From positions 1 through 50,632 of the IMG/VR virus record IMGVR_UViG_3300018421_000045: a DNA stretch of 50,632 nucleotides, one strand, 5' to 3'. The position numbers and the translations under genes are program-made. Numbering within the stretch: position 1 is the first letter of the stretch; each line of letters opens with the position of its first letter. Below the pieces are notes generated by a model that had not been told where the DNA came from, ran no database searches, and worked only from the letters and a program-made list of their open reading frames with translations. The DNA comes from a virus. This document shows positions 9,501-17,400 of this stretch, one piece after another.

Positions 9501-11870
9501 GGGGGTGGTGATACTATTGGCGAAGCTGGTACTAACTTCCAGGGTTTAGGCTCAGGTGGTACGGGTCTTGATGATGCGACAATATCGGGACACTTTACCG
9601 GTGAAGCAACTACTACTTATTGGGTTAGAATTAAAACTGCAGGTGCTCAAGATGTAATTGAGTGGGCCAAAGATTCAGACTTTAGTTCTATAGAATATTT
9701 TGATTCAGCTGGCACTGGATTGACTGAATGGAATTTGTCTACCGATGGTTTAGCTGCTATGCTGGCTGGACAAGACAATCAGGTAATTACATTTGGTGCG
9801 TCTACAGGTCACACCCAAGGTGATAGATGGAAAGGTACAGCTTCTCCAATTAACGTACAAATTGGTATTGCTGGTAACTATAATAACCCAGCTGATTCAT
9901 ATGCACATTCTGGTTTGTTTAGAGATGTATCTGATCAACGTTGGAAATTCTTTACGGGGTATCAACCGGAACCTGAAGGCAATATTAACACAAGCGATCC
10001 AACATTTGCACTAGCTCCTGTTCAATTTAGTATGGGTTATGGTAATCTAACCGGTAATGTTACGGGTCAGGTATCCACTCTCCAAAACCATACTACTGAT
10101 GCTCTTAATGAAGGTTCAACAAATCTTTATTATACTGATACAAGAGCAGACAGTGACGCTAAACATGCTATTTCTGTTACGGATACTGGAGGAGATGGAT
10201 CTTTAAGTTATGCTCCTACAACTGGTATTATTACATATACAGGCCCTTCCGCGGCTGAGACACAAGCTCATTTTACAGGCGGGACTGGTATTAATTATAA
10301 TGCAGGTGAAATAAAAATTGACTCTGCAGAACTAGAAAGTTACTATAAACAAGACATAAGAGGTTACTTTACTGCCAGTGGAGATCTAACATATAATAAT
10401 CAAACCGGTGAATTTAGTTTTGACGTAGAACAAGTTTACACAGCAGATAATTTTGATTCGGATTTTGGAATAGCCATTCAAACAATTGATGGTCATTTAG
10501 TTCCTGCAATCAATGAGACATACGATCTAGGGGATTCAAACTACCGTTGGAAAGATTTATATCTATCTGGAAACACAATTAATCTTGGTGGCACTCTTAT
10601 ATCTGTTGACTCAAATGATGGCGGAGTAAGATTCCATAATCCTGCATTCGACAGAGTGCCTATGAGAGGTCTAGAAATTGATCTAGGTGGTACTGGCCCA
10701 AAAATTACTCTTAAGAAACACAGTACGAATGGTTTACTACAAGTAGTTGATTCTGATAATACTCAACTGAAATACGACCTATCACAACAAACTACAGATA
10801 GTTTAGGTGAAGGTTCCTTAAATCTTTATTATACAGCAACTAGGGTTGATAGTGATATTGACGCAAGATTGGTTGGTGGTACTGGAATTACGGTAGCATC
10901 AGGTGATATTTCTATTACCAATACCACAGTCACTGCAGGTACATATGGTTCTGCATCTCAAGTGCCAGTCTTTACGGTTAATGCCCAGGGTCAATTAGAT
11001 TCTGCGGGATCAGTTAGTGTTGCAGGAGTATCATCCACATCATTCGATTCTGCTACAGGTGAATTTATTATTAATACAGCCGATGGTGGCAGTTTTGCAA
11101 CACTCATACTTGATTCTGACTTTACATCACAACGTGCAAGAGATGTAATGGTAGCAGGATCTAACATTGTATATGATTCTGCATCAGGTCTAATATCACT
11201 TAATACAAATCCATCAGTTGCGGATATTACTGCTTCAGGTAGAGTTACAATAAATGATGATAGTAATGGTTCATTTATAGTTGATAACAACACCATTCTA
11301 AGAACCTATGGTGGCAGAGATTCTGATAATGCTAATACAAACATTCCAGCATTAGTAGGCCTAGTTGATAGCTATGGTGATGATATTATTAACATTTATG
11401 TAAGATCTGGCTTTAAGACATCAGCACATCGTTATTATGGTTCAGGCTCTGCGAAAGGTTATTACATTGCCTTTGATTCAGATGATTTATATACAGCAAG
11501 AGAAATTCAAGCTCCTCATTTAGATCTTCAACCTGGTACTACATATAGATTCCATCAAAACGATTCTTCAATGTCTACACATGACATAAGATTCTATTTT
11601 GATAATGAAAGAAATGGTTCTATTACCGACTCTGCAGCAAAAGTAATCTATAGTGGAACAGCCGGGGATATTAATGTTGGCAATACTTGGTCTCAAATCA
11701 GAGTTCATGATTATGGACCTAGAACAATTGCATATCAATGTTTAAACCATCCCTATATGGGCAATGCAGCTAATACAAATACAACCGGTGGAGGTAGAAT
11801 TTGGTCTACGGCAGATGGTGTAAAAATAGAGGGACTTATTTACGGTACCCTTGATGGTGGTACATATTAA
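6579..11870 (+). CDS. Long tail fibre protein with NLYYT/YDLG repeats and C-terminal cupredoxin-like module
   Basis: This 1763-aa modular fibre is rich in Asp-Ser. Visible modules are: 'LKESDNLYYTRARFDS'-type repeats (~residues 262, 1179, 1408); 'YDLGSLNRRWKDLYLSG' modules (~507 and ~1314); a tandem LNVxTGDID repeat (~613-707); a globular domain from ~796 to 927 (TTIEKGKPVYITG...) with a His-rich loop (HPIHGRHPHIA); and a stalk-like segment IDGNVTIAGNLQVLGT. Near the C-terminus (~1648-1731) a THDIRFYF segment is followed by YQCLNHPYMG, a cupredoxin-like Cys-x2-His-x2-Met loop. These repeats are common in marine T4-like fibres that extend as trimeric beta-structures. It follows the small 6200 gene in the same transcript. 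It is probably a long or side tail fibre; no T4 gene number can be assigned. Confidence 0.75.
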   Translation: MPIQTSQPKSTYVRKVIVGTPIRRVTSGAFSIFNITGVNLTNLSDNDLLQFDSDTQTFINRQELNVLKIDEITIDSDTISLANDHLNIEGNVDVTGNITLTGIGNANIFRQDILGAFNDSDLTTKHYVDGEVDKVKHAIFVTDDNFTDSISLYDAETFRIIGGNSISTSATKIGSEYRLVLDVDSTGVTPGEYGSGAQVPVLTVNDQGQVTAINTVAVAGVTNLEYDSSDNSGEITISTADGQTFTTAVTLSPFSTSDLKESDNLYYTRARFDSALGDATSTSTIRGMISTSGDLQYDANTGVISVDIQQVYTSEDFDSDLDQAIENSVNIHWYPDSNYFDLNVTGVDSGTFGSATEIPTFTVDRYGRLYDITTTTVAGVDSTSWLSNLNTFRINTADGGTYDQVIDSFGQDIRFQNDVKITLGSTDGIDVDLYHDGSNFFVKNNASGKVEVWSDQQYFKTGDGNTLFDAERLGEGVRLFYDNLVKFQTTDSGVNVLGNILPDLDSTYDLGSLNRRWKDLYLSGQSIYLGSLVLSDSDGALAVKNANGQTVDLVAKHARFDSAYISQLTVDSLNVSQLHIDSSFINNFNIVNMEANTAEIQQLAVDSISAQTLNVVTGDIDQFTTDSAYAIQLNVVTGDIDTLTSANAILDSVYAGQLNVATGDIDALTSANATIDSGTITNLNAVDALIDSARITNLNVITGDIDTATFGQVSIDSAYISQFNADSGVITNLKSTSAIVNDNLLIKENGFIEFEPTDYLSAPSYQEGRLWYNQDAKTLYLQGASDSLDILLGEREWIRARNNSGTTIEKGKPVYITGVHIPGHPIHGRHPHIALADASDVNKKDVIGLAGETIADGSHGYVVVRGVLNGIDTSNLTEGERVHLGFNTPGALTSTAPEYPNYPMDVGTCLTADSAGAGGSLYVTLYDHTFERFRVTGATRIDGNVTIAGNLQVLGTQTTSSSAALNVSDTFIYLGGGDTIGEAGTNFQGLGSGGTGLDDATISGHFTGEATTTYWVRIKTAGAQDVIEWAKDSDFSSIEYFDSAGTGLTEWNLSTDGLAAMLAGQDNQVITFGASTGHTQGDRWKGTASPINVQIGIAGNYNNPADSYAHSGLFRDVSDQRWKFFTGYQPEPEGNINTSDPTFALAPVQFSMGYGNLTGNVTGQVSTLQNHTTDALNEGSTNLYYTDTRADSDAKHAISVTDTGGDGSLSYAPTTGIITYTGPSAAETQAHFTGGTGINYNAGEIKIDSAELESYYKQDIRGYFTASGDLTYNNQTGEFSFDVEQVYTADNFDSDFGIAIQTIDGHLVPAINETYDLGDSNYRWKDLYLSGNTINLGGTLISVDSNDGGVRFHNPAFDRVPMRGLEIDLGGTGPKITLKKHSTNGLLQVVDSDNTQLKYDLSQQTTDSLGEGSLNLYYTATRVDSDIDARLVGGTGITVASGDISITNTTVTAGTYGSASQVPVFTVNAQGQLDSAGSVSVAGVSSTSFDSATGEFIINTADGGSFATLILDSDFTSQRARDVMVAGSNIVYDSASGLISLNTNPSVADITASGRVTINDDSNGSFIVDNNTILRTYGGRDSDNANTNIPALVGLVDSYGDDIINIYVRSGFKTSAHRYYGSGSAKGYYIAFDSDDLYTAREIQAPHLDLQPGTTYRFHQNDSSMSTHDIRFYFDNERNGSITDSAAKVIYSGTAGDINVGNTWSQIRVHDYGPRTIAYQCLNHPYMGNAANTNTTGGGRIWSTADGVKIEGLIYGTLDGGTY
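8415..8700 (+). repeat. In-frame tandem repeat, LNVxTGDID unit
   Basis: Four clear copies and one degenerate copy of a ~20-25-codon unit beginning LNVVTGDID/LNVATGDID/LNVITGDID, each followed by a Ser/Ala-rich stretch with a (I/L)DS motif. The DNA copies differ mostly at third positions, suggesting old duplication kept by selection on the protein. It probably forms a repetitive fibre shaft segment. Confidence 0.75.
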
Positions 11871-11873
11871 CTA

Positions 11874-11881
11874 TATAAATA
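11874..11881 (+). promoter_or_regulatory. T4-type late promoter (TATAAATA)
   Basis: Exact TATAAATA in the 61-nt gap after the 1763-aa fibre, about 50 nt upstream of the next start. Spacing and setting match the other late boxes in this window. Confidence 0.75.
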
Positions 11882-11931
11882 ATGACAAGTGGGATTTTTA
11901 TCCAATTAACTTACCTTTTTAGGAATTAGAT

Positions 11932-13140
11932 ATGGCAGCAAATATTAAGCTAAAGAGATCGGCTGTTGTAGGCAAGCAGCCTCAAGCAGGAGACCTAGAC
12001 TATGGTGAGCTAGCTCTTAACTATAGTGATGGTATTCTCTATTATAAAAATTCAGCAAATGTAATTAATAGTATTTCTGGTGGTGGTGCTATTACTGATA
12101 GTGATGCGCCGACTCAGTCTTTACAAGATGGATCACTTTGGTGGGATGCCACAAATGGTAAATTAAAAATTTATTATATTGATGAAGATGCTCAAACAAC
12201 ACCACAAACAATATCTCTTACTTCTACAGCTTCTACTAACCATGACTATGAAATATCAGGTTCCGATAGAATCACAACACATAGTAGTGCTTTAGATCCC
12301 AACATATATCTTATTCAGGGTGACACATTACAAATCACCCAGAACTCAGGTGCCACGCATCCCATGTATTGGGTTACACAACTTAGTATTACAGACTCTT
12401 ATGATGCCCAGTATAATATATCAGGTGTAACAAACCAAGGTGCTTATGGCGGAGTCGTAATTTCACATCAATTTAATACAGTTGGTACTTTTTATTACAT
12501 TTGTTCATCACACCCTATGATGGTCGGCACTATTACTGTCGTGGCAGCAGAAGCTGCAGGAGCACAATGGGTTGATGCAGCGCCTGGTTCCATTGGTTAT
12601 ACAGGTTCTGCCGGTGCAATTTTTCAAGGGGAAACAGCTCCTGCTAATCCAACAGACGGTCAGATCTGGTACAATTCACAGACAGGTAAATCATACATTT
12701 ATTACACAAATCCTGCCACTTCTCAATCTCAATGGGTATTACAAGCAGATCCTACTGTAACCGATGGCGATACTGGATATTCTGGATCAAGAGGTTATAC
12801 AGGATCACAGGGTGCTTTAGCACCAAGATTTATCTCTATTTCTTCACCCACCGCAAATAATAATAGAACTCTTATGTATGTTCATACAGCGATTACAGTA
12901 ACAGCCGCACGAGCCGCTATTGTGAATGGTACAAACGTGACTTATAATCTTTATTTTAACAGTAGTCGCAGTGGCACTGGCACACAAATCTGTGGAGAAA
13001 CTACAACAAGCACTACCACAGGATCAACACCAACAATTGCAAATGCATCAGTACCTGCAGGTAGCTGGATCTGGGTTGAGATAACTGGTGTAACTGGATC
13101 GGTAGATGAATTTAATTTAAGTATAGACTTTACAGGGTAA
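11932..13140 (+). CDS. Tail fibre with GELALN anchor, cupredoxin-like and collagen-like modules
   Basis: This 402-aa protein starts at an ATG with AGGA upstream. The N-terminus (IKLKRSAVVGKQP...LDYGELALN) is the common anchor of phage fibres ('GELAIN-x-x-DGKLYxK'). Residues ~100-205 form a cupredoxin-like domain: ISGSDRITTHSSALDP, GDTLQI, HPMYWV, then YYICSSHPMMVGTITV, giving His ... Cys-x2-His with Met after, i.e. type-1 copper ligands. A short GYTGS collagen-like piece, a QIWYNSQTGKSYIYY domain (~235-265) and a C-terminal beta domain (~300-402) follow. It stands behind its own late promoter, and its start lies 61 nt after the long fibre. A separate adhesive fibre is inferred; metal binding is untested. 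Confidence 0.72.
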   Translation: MAANIKLKRSAVVGKQPQAGDLDYGELALNYSDGILYYKNSANVINSISGGGAITDSDAPTQSLQDGSLWWDATNGKLKIYYIDEDAQTTPQTISLTSTASTNHDYEISGSDRITTHSSALDPNIYLIQGDTLQITQNSGATHPMYWVTQLSITDSYDAQYNISGVTNQGAYGGVVISHQFNTVGTFYYICSSHPMMVGTITVVAAEAAGAQWVDAAPGSIGYTGSAGAIFQGETAPANPTDGQIWYNSQTGKSYIYYTNPATSQSQWVLQADPTVTDGDTGYSGSRGYTGSQGALAPRFISISSPTANNNRTLMYVHTAITVTAARAAIVNGTNVTYNLYFNSSRSGTGTQICGETTTSTTTGSTPTIANASVPAGSWIWVEITGVTGSVDEFNLSIDFTG

Positions 13141-13145
13141 TTGAT

Positions 13146-14117
13146 ATGGCAGCTTTAACATTTCCATCTAATCCAACTCACTTAGACCTCTATACTGATC
13201 CTAACCAAGCCAAATGGCAGTGGGATAGTGATAATACTGTTTGGAATGTAATAACATCAACAACCAGAAAAAACTTTAGTGGAGTAAAAAGAAATATTAT
13301 TAATACTGATTTTTCTGTTACTAACTCCTATCTTCCAATAGAATTTGAAGTTTCCCAATATGAGGTTGATAATTATTTTATAAACAGTGATACTACCGCA
13401 ACAGCACCATCAACCGGATATTATAGAATTATATCAAATATATTTGCAGGTACAGAAGGTTCTGGTGCATCCTATACGGTAGAACTAAGAAAAAACAATG
13501 TTGAATTGTATATGATTCAGTTTGGTCCTAATCAATCTGTAACAATTGATGAAACACTTAGTCTGGTTGCCGGTGATTATATTAATCTTTATGTAAAAGA
13601 AAATGTTGGCGTAGGTACATTGCTTGCTGCAAGTACATTTACTATGTATAGATTGGGTTATTCTCCGGGCACTGGTATAAGTAATCACAATGCGTTTAGT
13701 GGTGTTAAAACTATAATTACTCAACCGTTTAATACAACCTCGACATTAACTCCAATATCTTGGGGTACGACTGATTTTAATGCCAATGCTAACGTTCTTG
13801 GTGACCTTTATTGGTATTCGGCGGTGCAAGAAAGAATTACGGCAAGAACAACAGGATATTATAGTTGTAAGGTTTTTGCACAATCTGGAACAGCAGGTTC
13901 TGGAAACTCTTATACAGTTACCTTAAAGAAAAATAGAAATCTCCCCAGTGAAACTGATTTATTTACAATATCTATTAGTCCAAATGATTTTGTACAATTG
14001 GATGAAACTCTTTATTTGCTTGAGGATGATTTTTTAGAATTAATGGTATCTAATAGTGATAACACAGGTAGTTTTACTACCGATACATATTTAGAAATCG
14101 TCAGAGAAGGAGTATAG
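13146..14117 (+). CDS. Fibre-associated protein with two C1q/TNF-like domains
   Basis: This 323-aa protein begins with a short segment (AALTFPSNPTHLDLY...WQWDSDNTVW) shared with the collagen-like fibre at 19719, probably a docking peptide. Two homologous halves follow: ~42-175 and ~180-323. Each has FSGVK near its start, a TGYY strand, SYTVxLxKN, and xxxDETLxLxxxDxxxLxV near the end. This is the signature order of trimeric C1q/TNF-like jelly rolls (GYYxxxxxxxF; LxxGDxVxL). Such domains form receptor-binding heads of phage fibres. It lies 5 nt after the previous stop and shares its late transcript. The domain call is from pattern. Confidence 0.65.
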   Translation: MAALTFPSNPTHLDLYTDPNQAKWQWDSDNTVWNVITSTTRKNFSGVKRNIINTDFSVTNSYLPIEFEVSQYEVDNYFINSDTTATAPSTGYYRIISNIFAGTEGSGASYTVELRKNNVELYMIQFGPNQSVTIDETLSLVAGDYINLYVKENVGVGTLLAASTFTMYRLGYSPGTGISNHNAFSGVKTIITQPFNTTSTLTPISWGTTDFNANANVLGDLYWYSAVQERITARTTGYYSCKVFAQSGTAGSGNSYTVTLKKNRNLPSETDLFTISISPNDFVQLDETLYLLEDDFLELMVSNSDNTGSFTTDTYLEIVREGV

Positions 14118-14120
14118 TAA

Positions 14121-14489
14121 ATGGCGTTTGTTAAATCAACTAGTACACTATCTGCTGATGCCGTTACAGTACCAAACCTATCAGGCGGTGATAATGGTAA
14201 GATAGTAAGAATGACCGGATCTAACACAACAGTTAATGCATTAAATACAGATACTGTAACACAACTTATGGCCGTATTGTGTAAAATGGGTGATGAATAT
14301 TATGCAGCAGGTGTTGTTTCTGGATTTACAGGACTCACACCCGGCGCGCCATACTTTTTGGATGCAACTGGTGGTATTATATCATCACCGCCCACACCAA
14401 GTGCAAGTACAAGAGCCTTGTATATTGGTTTTGCTACTAACTCAACAGATATCGTCTTTAGACCAGGAATTCCAGTTTCAGGAACTTAA
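14121..14489 (+). CDS. Small fibre-cassette beta protein, hypothetical
   Basis: This 122-aa protein is preceded by a good ribosome site (GAAGGAG). The N-terminal half (LSADAVTVPNLSGGDNGKIV) resembles short virion modules. The C-terminal half has the 'TGLTPGAPYFLDATGGI' pattern seen in globular pieces of phage fibres, where a 'pPGxPYYLd' strand pair precedes a 'VGxAxxxTxxxF' strand (here IGFATNSTDIVF). No catalytic motif or membrane segment is seen. It is tightly packed between two fibre genes (3 nt from each), so a structural or accessory fibre role is likely. The function is not known. Confidence 0.5.
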   Translation: MAFVKSTSTLSADAVTVPNLSGGDNGKIVRMTGSNTTVNALNTDTVTQLMAVLCKMGDEYYAAGVVSGFTGLTPGAPYFLDATGGIISSPPTPSASTRALYIGFATNSTDIVFRPGIPVSGT

Positions 14490-14492
14490 TAT

Positions 14493-17400
14493 ATGACTAT
14501 TGCCAATCTAACACAGCATTATACTTTAGTAGACTCAGATTTTTTGGGTTTACCAGTTATGCATCATATATCTAATGATGGATATTGGTATACCTATCAT
14601 CCATCTGATCTTACTAATAATGCTACACTTACAGGTAATGCTATATCACCCTACCAATGGGATTCTGCACTAGATATTGCAACAGCTTCTGCACTATCAG
14701 GTGAACCTGAAAAAATGGCATTAGATGGTACCATTGCATTTATTGATGAAACACATAATGGATCATCATTAAGATATCATGGAGGCTGTATTCAAAATAT
14801 CGGAACAGGCGTTAATGATATTACCAATATTAATGAACAAGACGCGTTTTTCTTTGGACATATTGGTACATGGGGTGATGATGGTACCCAAAATGGTGGT
14901 TTGTTAGAAGATGATGCTTTTTATTGGGATAGGGCTTATCATACATCTGCAGGAGCAGATTGGGAATTTTATCAATACCACAAACACCTTCCTTCCAACT
15001 ACGCTCAGTTTGATGACGGCAGATTAGTTTGGGATGCTGATGGATATATTAGACCTGCTGATAAACAGTATGGTTATCTAATTACTATCCGAGCTACATC
15101 AGGCGGTTCTTCTTATAATGTTCCACTTGCACGTATCCACACGCCATCAGTAGGTGGTGCACATAACTCACACAATGATGTTACTTTGCCATCAACCGCT
15201 GGTATTAACTATCTTGCCGGTGGTATTTTAAAAGGATCATCAAATAGATTCCATGCTTTTTATATGGATTCCTCATCAACAGATGGTGAATGGAATGTGT
15301 ATTCAAGAACCTATACATCATCTTCAGGTTCGTTTACTCCTCAGGTTAATTATGGATCATTTGATCTAGCAACTCCTACATTTGTGCCATATCCTGGTGG
15401 TAATGCTCAAGCTGAAGGTATTATGAGTCAATATCCAATGAGGGTATCAGCAGGTCATACATTTGGTTCTTATGTATACTGGCCGACAATTATGAAGGCA
15501 GAAGTTATTGACTTTGGCGATCTAGTTGTTACTGCAAATGGTGGTAACCTTTATCAATTAAATGGTACGGACAGACAAGCCCCAGGTACACTTGATGGTG
15601 TGGCTAACCATCCGACTGTAAGATTAAAAGTTGGAGATACCGCAAGATGGGCATTTGCAAATTCTGGTGATGCATCTACACATCCACTTTATATTAAGAC
15701 AAACAATCAAACGAACACGACTGGTCAGGCTGCGGGTGCTTCAGGGCATGGTACACAGTATATTACCTTTACACCACAAACAGCAGGTACATATTATTAT
15801 GTCTGTGTTGTACATAGTGGTATGTATGGTACTATTATTGTTGAAGATATAGATGATACTTATGATACTCAGATTTGGCGCGTAACGGATGCTAATACTA
15901 TTTCACCTGGTACTTTAACACGTATCAATATGCCATGGAATTTTAGAAGTACACCGGAACGTCCAGATGTCTTAATAACAAGTGTTGGTACAAAGTTATA
16001 TGTAGCTGGTACTGGATCTTTAAGAGGTGGTGCCGATCTCTACAGCGCCGAAACTTTGATTGATTCTACTGGATCACTATATGATGAAGGACAAATTGTC
16101 ACTAATACTGTTGCTAATGATTTAAGAATTCATGGCTTTAAATACAATGCTACCAACACTAAGTTCTACACACTATTAAGTGGTACTCAAGGTACTGGTA
16201 CATATTCTGGAAAGGGTCTTTATAGTTTTGATCTTGCTGGTGGGTCGTTTGCAGGTTATGATCATTTAGATTATGATGTAGCTACAGGAAGTTTTATTAC
16301 TAAAGGGCCTAATACATCTGGGCATATTCAATATACTCACTCAAATGCAGAATTTGTAAAAAAGACAACTTCCGAACCTGAGGGTATTACACAAGGCACT
16401 TCTATTCTACAATACGATGTTGCTTCCCCGATATTCTTTAATAAAAAAGAAATTAATACAGGCGCAGAGGAATATTATTATCAAGGTATCTATCTTTCTG
16501 ATGGTCGCAAATGTCTAGTGGGGCGTGTTGAAGATAATGTGCAAAATACTGGCCTTGGCGGTGATCTATTATTAACTATTATTGATAACGAAAACAACTC
16601 AATTAGCTATACATACACAGCTGAAGGTGATGATTATATTACAGGTGTTATCGAAGATGTGGAAAATAACTCCTTAATATTATCTGGATACGCAAAGGGC
16701 GAATTGACTAGTAAAGGTTCACAATTGGTTCATGGATGGGGCAGAAACCTTAAAGAAACCGCTGATTCGGCTGATATGTCATTTACAAGTTTGTTTAAAA
16801 CTAATGATAATGGATTTAAACTTGTAGGCAATGATGTAAGAATTAAATCACCGTTTTTGGCTACTTATGATGAGAATTATAACTATACTGGTGCAAAATA
16901 TTTTTCATTGGGGTTTGACTCTGATGAAATACATACTGTAACCCCACTCGCAAATCATAAAGATTATATTGTATCAGGATGGACAAAGAATGGCACGTTG
17001 TATAAAAATGGTTATCTTGCAAGACTTGATTCAGCAGATAATGTAATCTGGTCAAAGCGGTTTGGAGTAAGCAATAACTACAGTGAAATTACAAGCCATG
17101 CAGTAATAAATAATAATGGAATTGATAACATTGTAACATTTTTAACAAATGAAACTAATGATGACTCCTCTAGGGGAGCTGGTATTTTATCAGTTATTAA
17201 TGCTGCTAATGGCGATATTGCGACTTCTAAACTTATGCAGTTTTCAAACGCCGATTTTCATATTAATAGAATAAGACCAGGTAGACCAAATACAGGTGAG
17301 TTTTTATTTGCAGGATCTGATAAAACTGGTAATTATAGAGCACCTAGTTGGGGTATTGGTAATGTTAATTCTAGTACTTTAGTTGATTATGTAAGACATC

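Noticed and set aside
11884-11903. Small GGAT/ATCC inverted repeat after the late box
   Set aside because: Only a 4-bp stem; too weak to call a terminator or regulator.
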